A stretch of 64,000 nt of DNA from contig JANOVM010000077.1 of assembly GCA_031417395.1 (NCBI GenBank), positions 1 to 64,000 on the forward strand, read 5' to 3'. The translations under genes and the position numbers were made by a program. The DNA is from JADKIH01 sp031417395. Its GTDB lineage: Bacteria > Bacteroidota > Bacteroidia > AKYH767-A > 2013-40CM-41-45. Each line of letters begins with the position of its first letter. Within the stretch, counting starts at the first letter, position 1. The notes below the pieces were generated by a model. That model worked only from the letters and a program-made list of their open reading frames with translations, did not search any database and had not been told where the DNA came from. Of this stretch, positions 18,014-26,344 are shown piece after piece.

Positions 18014-19306
18014 CTAATCTCCTAAACATCTAATCGCAAGTCCGCCTCTTTTGAATGAAGCATATTGATTTAATGAAGAGCTGTTATAAACAAGATCAAC
18101 AAGTTCAGCATTGTTAACATCATAGACAGTAGTGGTCCAAAAAAATGCATCTAAACCAAGATTAAATGAACTACCGTCTGAATAATACTTAGCTCCAGCA
18201 GGCAGTGCATTAAACCCGCTGCTCCCGGTAGCACCTGTATTTGGTGAGTTCCAATGAGTAAAACCTGGCTCTTTTAAAGGGCCACCGGCAACACTATTTC
18301 CTCCAAGAGTTTGAGCTAATGTTGTCCATTCTGGTTCCGAAGGAACATGATACCCCGTTGGGCATAAATTTCTTGAATCTGCAACTGCGAAAAAGTTATA
18401 TAACTTTCCATAAACTGATTGGGAGCCATTTGATCCATAAGCTCCTGACGATGCATTAGCCCAGCTTGAGCTGCTTAAACCGGTTGGAATAACATCCCCA
18501 TTCCTATAATGTGAAGTATTTAAGTTTTTTGAAAACCAACATTGTCCACCTATTAGAACAACCGGATAGGTGTTTCCATCAAAATCAACCGCTGTACTAT
18601 TATGAGTTATTAAGCCTGAAGCCGGATCGCATGCATCTACGGTGCAGGGATTATTGTCATTTACATTTACTAAATTATGGAATATTCCCATAATTGAATT
18701 GCAACCATCCAAGGTACATGGATTATTATCATTTGTATTTATAAGAATATGAACCAGGGAGCCTGTAGATGGATTAATAGTATCTAATGTGCATACATTT
18801 CCATCACCATAATTTGCATCACTAATATTGGGGATTTTTATCCATTTGGTTTTTGAAATGAATAAACTGTCGCCTGATAAACTAACTCTGAAATTTTCAA
18901 GATCATCTGCACTTTTAGAATATAAGGAATACGGTACACTTAAAAATTGGGTTTTGCCAATCAATAGGAAATTGTTTCCTCCATTTATATCCATTTCAAC
19001 TTTCAGCCACTTATCGTTTTTCCCCCAGGGAATAGTTGAAAAGTTGCCTGATAAATTTACTCCATTGCCAATATAGATATTAAACAAACCTGAGTTACTC
19101 GTAAGAGTCGAATGAGATTCCTGAAAAATAGTTTGTCCGGTAGAAGTGCTATCTAGTATACTTAGCCGTAAAGAAATAATTTTATTGAGTAAAGGATGTC
19201 CTAAAGAATCGCGTGCCACTCCCTGATAATTTATTAATTGTGGAGTTTGAGAAAAACTCAATGATGCAATATGATGTAAAAAAAGAATAATTAGTAAATT
19301 TTTCAT
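18014..19306 (-). CDS. Secreted protein with Fib_succ_major domain and Cys-rich repeats
   Basis: The 430-residue protein has a signal peptide (about 1-19), a beta-rich domain starting INYQGVARDSLGHPL (about 22-140) that is common in Bacteroidota secreted proteins, and three Cys-bearing repeats (about 175-240) of the type NDNNPCTxDxC. The C-terminal Fib_succ_major paralogous domain (about 240-430) is shown by GGQCWFSKNLN, CPTGYHVPSEPEWTTL and the terminal GGLAIRCLGD. No T9SS sorting domain is visible. The function of the Fib_succ_major module is unknown; it is usually secreted. It lies in a leftward group with the two secreted proteins at 19361 and 20198. Confidence 0.8.
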   Translation of the reverse strand: MKNLLIILFLHHIASLSFSQTPQLINYQGVARDSLGHPLLNKIISLRLSILDSTSTGQTIFQESHSTLTSNSGLFNIYIGNGVNLSGNFSTIPWGKNDKWLKVEMDINGGNNFLLIGKTQFLSVPYSLYSKSADDLENFRVSLSGDSLFISKTKWIKIPNISDANYGDGNVCTLDTINPSTGSLVHILINTNDNNPCTLDGCNSIMGIFHNLVNVNDNNPCTVDACDPASGLITHNSTAVDFDGNTYPVVLIGGQCWFSKNLNTSHYRNGDVIPTGLSSSSWANASSGAYGSNGSQSVYGKLYNFFAVADSRNLCPTGYHVPSEPEWTTLAQTLGGNSVAGGPLKEPGFTHWNSPNTGATGSSGFNALPAGAKYYSDGSSFNLGLDAFFWTTTVYDVNNAELVDLVYNSSSLNQYASFKRGGLAIRCLGD

Positions 19307-19360
19307 GTGTGTGATTCGTTTTATAAATAGGGTTTAAACTTAAATAGGCTTATTTTTTAA

Positions 19361-20188
19361 TCAAGGACGCATTGCAATAATTGAATAATAGTAATTATTT
19401 TCCATCAATACATAATCTGCCGATTCTACAACACCATCGCCGGTAATGTCTTCCACTGTGTATCCTAGTTTTGTCTGGTAAAGAGCGTTTTCTAAAATAC
19501 TGTAGTCACTGAATTGCACAATTCCATCTTGTATTCCAATATTGTTTGTAGTAGTATTATTAATATCACCACTGTATAAAGCCCAGCCCATTTGATCAAA
19601 AGTCGAAACAAGATTATTGCCATAAGCTTTGTTTTGAGCGATTGTGAAATCATAAACTCCATAGTTTGAAAGATAAACGGGAGAAGCGCTCCAGGTTTCA
19701 ATAGTGTTTCTGTGGGTTATTTTTAAATAATATTGGTCTTCTGTTGCCCCGTGAAAGTAAAAGTTTGCTGAACCATTTGTTTGAAGAATTGCAAAAGCAC
19801 TTTCAATATTTTCATGAGTGATTTTATGCGCTAATGTCAAACGAACGGTGTCAACATTATTCGGGTTTGAGGAATTTCCTGTTTTATATAAACATCCCCC
19901 GGCACCATAATTATTCATCAAGCCATTTCCGGTGTAGAAACCTTCTAAAAATAATTTTACATTAATAGTGAAATTATTTGGTTGTAGAAATCCTTGTGTA
20001 ATTTGTTGATTATTATTAGAAATTAATCCCGTGATTGCTTCGCCAATATTAATATCTAGTCCTGAGGAATTTGTTTGAAAAGAACTGCCTAGAGAATTAA
20101 TTATGTTTGGAGAAATAGTTTGAGCGTTGATGTATAAAGTATTTAAAGAAAATATAATAGCTAAATATTTTAAAAATGATTTTTTCAT
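19361..20188 (-). CDS. Secreted protein with dockerin-like calcium-binding C-terminus
   Basis: The 275-residue protein has a signal peptide (about 1-22), then a short GLDINIGEAITGL segment common in Bacteroidota secreted proteins, a beta-rich middle (about 75-195) and a C-terminal pair of dockerin-like units. These read SGDINNT...GIVQFSDYSILENAL (about 205-235) and DITGDGVVESADYVLMENN (about 245-265). The second has the Asp/Gly spacing of an EF-hand-like calcium loop. There is no sorting domain, and no cohesin gene is seen nearby. The start is 10 bp after the stop of the upstream propeller-like gene, so the two are probably one transcript. Function is unknown. Confidence 0.72.
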   Translation of the reverse strand: MKKSFLKYLAIIFSLNTLYINAQTISPNIINSLGSSFQTNSSGLDINIGEAITGLISNNNQQITQGFLQPNNFTINVKLFLEGFYTGNGLMNNYGAGGCLYKTGNSSNPNNVDTVRLTLAHKITHENIESAFAILQTNGSANFYFHGATEDQYYLKITHRNTIETWSASPVYLSNYGVYDFTIAQNKAYGNNLVSTFDQMGWALYSGDINNTTTNNIGIQDGIVQFSDYSILENALYQTKLGYTVEDITGDGVVESADYVLMENNYYYSIIAMRP

Positions 20189-20197
20189 TATTATAAA

Positions 20198-21607
20198 TTA
20201 ATTCACTGTAAATTTACTATTGCATATAATATCCGTTTTGTTTCTTATTTCAAAAAAATAATTTCCAGGGTCAAGGTTTTCTTTTCTAAAAACAATTTTA
20301 TTTTCGTATTTTAAATAATTAATTTTTATGCTTTGGCCAATTGAATTCCATGTTCTTATTTCTAGTTTCTCAAAAGAAGATTTTAAATCCGGAATTTCAA
20401 TTGTTGTATAATCGGATATTGGATTTGGGTAAATAAGTGCATGATATGTATTCGTTAATTCTTTTATGCCCGTTGTGGTACGTATAAATATTACTGTTGT
20501 TGTAAGACCGGCCTGACTTAAAGGTGTTCCCAGATTAAAGCCATTGTCAACGAAGTTACACGAGCCGGCCAAACTATCAGGATTGTTAATCACAGATAAA
20601 TAATGACTGCCAAACTTTGCTACATAAATTTTCCCATCAGGCCCTAATTGCATATAACCTGCCTTATAATTTGGATCAGAAGTTGTAGAGGTTCCAACAA
20701 TATTTTTTGAAGCAAGAATTGCTGATTGAGTAGAAAGACTTATATTGTATTGCCAAACAGTACCATTAGTCCATGCAGTACTATAAAGTTTTGTGTCATC
20801 GGGTGAAAAAGCAACTCCCCATGAATGATTAACATTTGGTATTGATATTGGATTTGAAACAATTCCTGTATTAATATCAAAATCGAAAAGTTCAATTGCA
20901 TTGCTATAGTTTAATGCATTTGCAATTTTATTGCCCCTGTTAGAAATTGCCATTTGACCTGCTGCTCCATGCCAACTGCCATAACTTCCTCCTGTATTTG
21001 ATGCTCCAACACTGCTTATTACCGGAACAGAATCAAGTCCTAAAGAATCAAGCTTAAAACATGCAAATTCGTTTGAGTTGAGTTTATGTGTTATAATCCA
21101 AAAATACTTTCTGGATATATTGTAGATGGCAGCAATCTTTTCTGTACTGGGAGTATATAAGAGATTATTTTTACTAATGATATCACCCCTGCTGCTGTCA
21201 GCATTCATATCAATAATAGAGTACCTTAAACCTGATGAAACTCCATACTCAGGGACAGTAAATAAGTATAATAATTTTGAGTATGGTTGACTTACAATTA
21301 ATGCTGTTTGCCCTCCGGAAGTGTTGCCCATTAATCCAGTACCATTTGGAGTTATCTGATGGTTACGGTTCCATAGTTTAACTCCATTTGAGTACATATA
21401 AACTGCCCCATAATCATCGCAGATTACAGTAGAGTTGTCGTATAGAAAAAAATTATTAACCGGTGAAGATGTTGCTATGCCTGTATTAAAATCTATTCCT
21501 GCATCACTGCCAAAATACCAAACACTGTAATTTTTAGGTGATATAGCAAATGAATTTACGAAAAGTAAAACAAATGAAATGTTCAAGAAATTAAATTTAT
21601 TATTCAT
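20198..21607 (-). CDS. Secreted propeller-like protein with T9SS type A sorting domain
   Basis: The 469-residue protein has a signal peptide (about 1-21), a domain beginning NYSVWYFGSDAGIDFNTG, and repeated beta strands with propeller character, such as AISNRGNKIANALNYSNAIELF, AFSPDDTKLYSTAW and QLGPDGKIYVAKFGS. A type A sorting domain closes it (about 390-469, LIYPNPISDYTTIEI). WD40-like or other propeller folds are likely; I see no catalytic signature. It is first in a leftward pair with the dockerin-like gene. Expected location is the cell surface. Confidence 0.8.
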   Translation of the reverse strand: MNNKFNFLNISFVLLFVNSFAISPKNYSVWYFGSDAGIDFNTGIATSSPVNNFFLYDNSTVICDDYGAVYMYSNGVKLWNRNHQITPNGTGLMGNTSGGQTALIVSQPYSKLLYLFTVPEYGVSSGLRYSIIDMNADSSRGDIISKNNLLYTPSTEKIAAIYNISRKYFWIITHKLNSNEFACFKLDSLGLDSVPVISSVGASNTGGSYGSWHGAAGQMAISNRGNKIANALNYSNAIELFDFDINTGIVSNPISIPNVNHSWGVAFSPDDTKLYSTAWTNGTVWQYNISLSTQSAILASKNIVGTSTTSDPNYKAGYMQLGPDGKIYVAKFGSHYLSVINNPDSLAGSCNFVDNGFNLGTPLSQAGLTTTVIFIRTTTGIKELTNTYHALIYPNPISDYTTIEIPDLKSSFEKLEIRTWNSIGQSIKINYLKYENKIVFRKENLDPGNYFFEIRNKTDIICNSKFTVN

Positions 21608-21739
21608 AAGAATAGTAATTTGAATTTGAGTTTATTGACCAAGCAAATAGTGAAAATGACATCTAATATAATTAATTTTCTGAAAAATACATATTTTTCT
21701 TGATAAATTACTCTATCATTGCTTAGAAAAAAGACTACA

Positions 21740-23215
21740 ATGGGTGTCATTCGCCGGCAGGGAATTACAAATACTATTACTACATACCTGGGTATATTTA
21801 TCGGCTTTATTAACCTGATAATTATCCAGCCACGATTATTAACTCCTGAAGAGATTGGTTTGACCCGAATTCTTTATTCCTTTTCTCTGATCGTAGCCAT
21901 GTTTGTACCATTGGGAATCGGTAACGCTACTACTCGTTTTTTTCCTGTATTCAAGGACTCAAAAAGCAATCATCACGGTTATTTTGCTTTTATGAACATC
22001 TTTCCAATTATCGGTTATATATTGGCTGCTTTGCTTATCTGGCTTTTCCGCGATTTTATTTTTAATCAGTATCGGAGAGAATCACCTGCATTTCTGGAAT
22101 ACTTTGACTACGTTTTTCCGTTAATATTTTTCAATGCTTTTATTGCTGTTTTAAGTATTTATTGTACGTCAAATTATAAATCTACAGTTCCTGTTTTTGT
22201 TAATGAAGTTCTTGTTCGTTTAATGACAATTGCTTTAGTCAGTATTTATTTTCTTAAGTTCGTTACTCTCGATCAGTTCATTTTCCTCTTTGTCTGTATA
22301 TACGCCATTCAACTTGCTTTATTGTTGATTTATATTTACCAATTCGACAGACCTGTTTTGAAAATAGATTGGAGTTTTTTTAAAGATAAAAATACAAAGA
22401 ATTTGATTCGATTTGGAATGCTGCTTTGGTTTGCAAGCATAGCATCCATTGGACTTAAATACTTTGATTCAATAATGATAGGGAAGTATATGCCGCTTGC
22501 TTTTGTCGGCATATACACTATTGCCGCTTTTATACCAACTGTAATCGAGGCTCCTTTAAATGCTTTTGAAAAAATTGCTGCTGCTAAAATTGCTTTTGCC
22601 TGGGCAGAAGGCGACAAAGCCCAGATCAATGCTATTTACCATAAGTCGTCGCTTTATATGTTCCTGCTTGGTGGATTTTTATTCCTGAATATTAACCTTA
22701 ACATTCACTCTTTGTTAAGCTTTCTTCCGGCCAACTATCAGCAAGGCGAGATTGTTGTACTGATAATCAGCATTGGTACTCTCTTTAATATGGCAACTGG
22801 TCTCAATGCTCCGATTTTATTTAACTCTGATAAATACCGGTATGGGGCTGTATTTCTTATTACACTATCGATACTGATATTAATACTTCAAATGTATTTT
22901 ATTCCACGATTTGGTATTGCCGGTGCTGCTACCGCTACGAGTCTGGCTTCTTTAATTTATAATTCCATGCTTTTCTTTTCTGTCTATAAATTTTTCGGTC
23001 TTCAACCCTTCGATAAGAAAAACGTTCGTGTCTTTATGATAATTATTTTTATTTTCTCAGCATTTTATTTTCTTCCTCATCTTGAAAATAAAATAATAGA
23101 CATAGTCGTACGATCAGTCTTCATTTCGCTGATTTATTTTTTATTCGTTTACTTTCTAAAAATTGTTCCGGAATTTCATCAGTATCTTCCCTGGGAAAAA
23201 AAGGACAAACATTAA
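21740..23215 (+). CDS. Wzx-like polysaccharide flippase (MATE/MOP superfamily)
   Basis: The 491-residue protein is a polytopic inner-membrane protein with about 12-14 helices and the N-terminal RRQGITNTITTYLGIFIGFIN that is typical of Bacteroidota oligosaccharide flippases. It would move lipid-linked glycans across the inner membrane. The ATG at 21740 is preferred to a TTG 21 nt upstream because the conserved N-terminus starts there. Its end overlaps the convergent YihY gene by 4 bp. Its substrate might be made by the glycosyltransferases nearby, but it is not in an operon with them. Confidence 0.85.
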   Translation: MGVIRRQGITNTITTYLGIFIGFINLIIIQPRLLTPEEIGLTRILYSFSLIVAMFVPLGIGNATTRFFPVFKDSKSNHHGYFAFMNIFPIIGYILAALLIWLFRDFIFNQYRRESPAFLEYFDYVFPLIFFNAFIAVLSIYCTSNYKSTVPVFVNEVLVRLMTIALVSIYFLKFVTLDQFIFLFVCIYAIQLALLLIYIYQFDRPVLKIDWSFFKDKNTKNLIRFGMLLWFASIASIGLKYFDSIMIGKYMPLAFVGIYTIAAFIPTVIEAPLNAFEKIAAAKIAFAWAEGDKAQINAIYHKSSLYMFLLGGFLFLNINLNIHSLLSFLPANYQQGEIVVLIISIGTLFNMATGLNAPILFNSDKYRYGAVFLITLSILILILQMYFIPRFGIAGAATATSLASLIYNSMLFFSVYKFFGLQPFDKKNVRVFMIIIFIFSAFYFLPHLENKIIDIVVRSVFISLIYFLFVYFLKIVPEFHQYLPWEKKDKH

Positions 23216-24243
23216 ATTCGTACTACTTGTTTTTTAGCATTTTCAATACTTGCATTTAATTCAAATCCAAGGATTAGTATTAGGGCATTAAAGTAAATCC
23301 AAAGCATGATTACAATTAATGTTCCTATGGAGCCATAAATTTTATTGTATTGTCCAAAATGGTTAACGAAAAAGGCAAATCCAATTGAAACAACAATGGC
23401 AGAAATTGATGCCAGCGTTGATCCCGCAGAAATGAACCTCCAGCGTTTCTTTTGAGAAGGTGCATAATAATAAAGGAAGGATATTGCCATAAAAAAAAGC
23501 GCAACAATGACAGACCATTTTCCTAAAAAGATTAAGGCAATCTGTGTCTTTGTTTTCAAAATACTATGTTTGACCAGGTAGCCGGTTAGGTTTTCACTAA
23601 AGATAATCAGAATGGTGGAAGCAAATACTAATAGGGAAATAATCAACGTTAGAATTAGAGCAACAATTCGCTGTTTAGCCGGTGAACGCGTTTCAGCAAC
23701 ATGGTATGACGTATTAAAACCTCGCATCAACGTCATAAATCCATTAGTGGTAAAGTAAAGCGCTGCAATAAAACCAAAAGAGAGTAGCCCCCCCCGTGGA
23801 ATTTTTACAATGTCTTCTATGGTTGACTTTACACTGCTATAAGCATTGGAAGGTAAGATGTCGTGTATTATTGAAAGTAACTGATCCTGAAAGTCACGTA
23901 CAGGAATATAGGGTATTAATGAGAATAAAAATATTGTTGCGGGAAAAATTGCCAGAAAGAAACTGAAGGCTAAAGCTTGTGCACGTGTAACGATGCGGCC
24001 TTTCTGAATCCCGGTAAAAAAAAAGTCAGCAACATAATACAATGGCATATTGTCAAACCCGGGAAGTGCAACACGCTTTGAATAGGAAACGAAAGCTTTA
24101 ACCGGACGTGATAAAATAATCTTCTGCATAAAAAGAAAAGGAATTTTTTTCATATTCTTTTTAGACAAAGCATCTTCCCAATTACCTGTTATTCTTTTTT
24201 TTGTAGAAATTTTAGATTTTTTCACAGTTGTTTGAGGATGCAC
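23212..24243 (-). CDS. YihY/UPF0761 (BrkB-like) inner-membrane protein
   Basis: The 343-residue protein has a charged N-terminal tail, about six membrane helices and the family signature RIVTRAQALAFSFFLAIFPATIFL (about residues 82-105). Other signatures are GAL-type TTNGFMTLMRGFN and the late IYGSIGTLIVIMLWIY. The reading frame starts with GTG at 24243; an internal ATG at about residue 31 is possible. The function of the family is not established (it was once annotated as ribonuclease BN). It follows nadC with a 12-bp gap and is probably co-transcribed with it. Confidence 0.85.
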   Translation of the reverse strand: MHPQTTVKKSKISTKKRITGNWEDALSKKNMKKIPFLFMQKIILSRPVKAFVSYSKRVALPGFDNMPLYYVADFFFTGIQKGRIVTRAQALAFSFFLAIFPATIFLFSLIPYIPVRDFQDQLLSIIHDILPSNAYSSVKSTIEDIVKIPRGGLLSFGFIAALYFTTNGFMTLMRGFNTSYHVAETRSPAKQRIVALILTLIISLLVFASTILIIFSENLTGYLVKHSILKTKTQIALIFLGKWSVIVALFFMAISFLYYYAPSQKKRWRFISAGSTLASISAIVVSIGFAFFVNHFGQYNKIYGSIGTLIVIMLWIYFNALILILGFELNASIENAKKQVVRI

Positions 24244-24255
24244 TTAATGTTAGTT

Positions 24256-25116
24256 TTAGCGTATTAATTTCATGCTAATATCCAGACTTTTATGCGAATG
24301 GGTGAGGGCTCCGACTGAAATGTATTGAACACCCGTTTGCGCATAAGCAAGAATGTTGGATAGGGTAATGCCTCCGGAAGCTTCTGTCTCGAATTGGTTA
24401 TTTATTTTTTCAATTGCCTGCTTTAATAATTCAGGATTGAAGTTATCCAGCATAATTCTGTTTGCTAAACCGGACGCTATAACTTCTTCTACTTCTTTTA
24501 AATTTCTTGTTTCTATTTCAATGGGTAAATTTAAACCTCTTACCTGTTGATATTCAGTTGCGCTTTTCAAAGCATTCCGTATTCCTCCGGCAGCATCGAC
24601 GTGATTGTCTTTAATTAATATCATATCAAACAATCCGAACCGGTGATTCATGCCCCCTCCGTCCAGTACAGCCTGTTTTTCGAATTGTCTGAAATTGGGA
24701 GTCGTTTTACGCGTATCGAGTATTTTTGCACTTGTGCTTTCTACTGCTTTTACATATTGTTTTGTAAGTGTAGCAATTCCACTCATTCTTTGCATACAAT
24801 TTAATACAAGCCGTTCTGATTTTAATAAGCTTCTTATATTTCCGCCAAGGGTCATCACTATATCACCCGATATAACTTCTTTTCCGTCTTTTGACGTAAC
24901 TGTTATTTCAATGTTTTTGTCAACTGTTAAGAATATTTTTTGAGCAATTTCCAATCCTGACAGTATGCCATTCTCTTTTATTTTTATTTGAGCCCGGCCA
25001 ATTGCTTTTTCTGCTATTGTTGCCTGGGAAGTATGATCACCATCGCCTGTATCTTCTGCTAAGGCATAGGTAATAAACTCTTCTGTAGTAAGGCCGCTTT
25101 GTTTTGGATTGAGCAT
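24256..25116 (-). CDS. nadC: Nicotinate-nucleotide pyrophosphorylase (carboxylating)
   Basis: This 286-residue quinolinate phosphoribosyltransferase converts quinolinate and PRPP to nicotinate mononucleotide in NAD synthesis. Visible motifs are EDTGDGDHTS near the N-terminus, LNCMQRMSGIAT, the phosphate-binding DTRKTTP, KDNHVDAAGG and the EIETRNL and LDNF barrel strands. Length is normal. It sits between the DUF4783 gene and the YihY gene on one strand. No riboswitch or NAD-linked regulatory site is visible in the short gap upstream. Confidence 0.96.
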   Translation of the reverse strand: MLNPKQSGLTTEEFITYALAEDTGDGDHTSQATIAEKAIGRAQIKIKENGILSGLEIAQKIFLTVDKNIEITVTSKDGKEVISGDIVMTLGGNIRSLLKSERLVLNCMQRMSGIATLTKQYVKAVESTSAKILDTRKTTPNFRQFEKQAVLDGGGMNHRFGLFDMILIKDNHVDAAGGIRNALKSATEYQQVRGLNLPIEIETRNLKEVEEVIASGLANRIMLDNFNPELLKQAIEKINNQFETEASGGITLSNILAYAQTGVQYISVGALTHSHKSLDISMKLIR

Positions 25117-25181
25117 AGTTTAACAGTTAAAGTGTCATAAAAAGCGTAAAGATAAATTAACCGTTGAAAAAAAATCAGATA

Positions 25182-25574
25182 TTATTCTGTTTCAATCCTT
25201 AATTCCTGCAGTAGATTTTTTCCTTGTGTGTTTTTAATATAAAAAGATACCCGGAATGTTCTTCCGTTTGAAGTAACTAAGTTTCCTATTGCATATTGGG
25301 TTTTCTCCGGAGAAGAGCCTTTGTGAATAATAGTAAAAGATTTCGGGCGATTTTTTTCAAAAAAGTCTTTTACGACTAATTCAGCCTGAGCCTTGCTATA
25401 AACATTTTCCTGTTCTAAAATGGTCAGGTCGACAGTATTTCCGAAGTATGTTGATAATTGATGCGATTCACCAGTCCTGATCGCATTTGAAATATCTTCA
25501 AAAATGTCAGAAGCAAGTACCCTCTGACTTATCAGAAGGATGATTATTACTTTTATTAACGTTCTCATTTTCAT
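25182..25574 (-). CDS. DUF4783 family exported protein
   Basis: The 130-residue protein has a signal peptide (about 1-21) and a small NTF2-like alpha+beta domain. The features are IFEDISNAIRTGESHQLSTYFG, VYSKAQAELVVKDFF and a C-terminal sheet ending LLQELRIETE. It matches the Bacteroidota DUF4783 family as I recall it, usually found near rlmH and nadC. Its function is unknown. It is expected to be periplasmic. It is the first gene of the leftward DUF4783-nadC-YihY run and is divergent from rlmH. Confidence 0.8.
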   Translation of the reverse strand: MKMRTLIKVIIILLISQRVLASDIFEDISNAIRTGESHQLSTYFGNTVDLTILEQENVYSKAQAELVVKDFFEKNRPKSFTIIHKGSSPEKTQYAIGNLVTSNGRTFRVSFYIKNTQGKNLLQELRIETE

Positions 25575-25705
25575 TTAACAAGATTCGAATTTACAACTAT
25601 CCTGCCACATATTAGTGTGAAGGTAGGTGTTAAATGCAAACTATTCGTAATATTCAGGAAGGTGTTTTGAACGAATACGTGTCAATTAAATCCATTTTCT
25701 TAATA

Positions 25706-25737
25706 TTGCCCTCATTCAAGTGCAAACCCTAAATTTG
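25706..25737 (+). promoter_or_regulatory. Bacteroidota-type promoter of rlmH
   Basis: TTG at 25706-25708 is followed after 21 nt by TAAATTTG at 25730-25737, an exact TAnnTTTG match. The predicted rlmH start lies 36 nt downstream. Confidence 0.65.
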
Positions 25738-25772
25738 ACAATCGATATCAGTGAATTCCTGAGTAAATAATC

Positions 25773-26237
25773 TTGAAATTACATCTTGTTTTTGTAGGAA
25801 AAACAACAGAAAAATACCTTCTGGAAGGCTTGGATGACTTTATGACCAGACTTTCCAGGTATGCAACTGTTACTATTGATGTTGTTAAGGCATCAACCAT
25901 ACGAGATATTACAAAAGCAATGGAAGAAGAGGAGAAAAATATTCTGCCCAGATTGCTTCCGGGTGATTTTCTTGTAATCCTGGATGAAAAGGGCTCAGAA
26001 ATGACCTCTCGTCAACTGGCAGGAAAGGTTCAAAAATGGATGGTTGAGGGGAAAAATCGTATCGTATTCATAATTGGCGGGGCTTTTGGTATAGCGCCTT
26101 CCTTAAAGTCCAAAGCAGATTACAAGTTTTCTCTCTCTTTACTTACCTTCACACATCAGATGATTAGACTGTTGCTTGTTGAGCAATTGTATAGGGCAAT
26201 GACTATTTTGCGAAATGAAAAATACCATCACGATTGA
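25773..26237 (+). CDS. rlmH: 23S rRNA (pseudouridine1915-N3)-methyltransferase
   Basis: This 154-residue SPOUT-family enzyme methylates pseudouridine 1915 in helix 69 of 23S rRNA. The visible features are the N-terminal strand LVFVGKTTEKY, LDEKGSEMTSRQLA, the knot region VFIIGGAFGIAP and the closing EQLYRAMTILRNEKYHHD. The length is that of the family. The reading frame begins with TTG at 25773 and there is no in-frame ATG upstream; the conserved N-terminus needs this start, so a TTG start is likely real. It is divergent from the DUF4783 gene. Confidence 0.95.
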   Translation: MKLHLVFVGKTTEKYLLEGLDDFMTRLSRYATVTIDVVKASTIRDITKAMEEEEKNILPRLLPGDFLVILDEKGSEMTSRQLAGKVQKWMVEGKNRIVFIIGGAFGIAPSLKSKADYKFSLSLLTFTHQMIRLLLVEQLYRAMTILRNEKYHHD

Positions 26238-26290
26238 TAGGTTAAGTATTTTTTTATTTTGTTAATAGCTTTTGAATATTACATAAAATT

Positions 26291-26326
26291 TTTTGCTTTA
26301 GGGTTGTATTTACTTTACTAAATTTG
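26291..26326 (+). promoter_or_regulatory. Possible promoter of the 26345 membrane protein gene
   Basis: TTTTG at 26291-26295 and an exact TAAATTTG at 26319-26326 are separated by 23 nt, the long end of the usual range. The ATG at 26345 follows 19 nt after it. Confidence 0.5.
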
Positions 26327-26344
26327 TGCAAAGAGGCTTTTTGA

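Noticed and set aside
18560..18740. Cys-rich NDNNPCTxDxC units read as thrombospondin type 3 calcium repeats
   Set aside because: The Asp/Asn spacing does not clearly match that repeat, so they are described only as Cys-bearing repeats.
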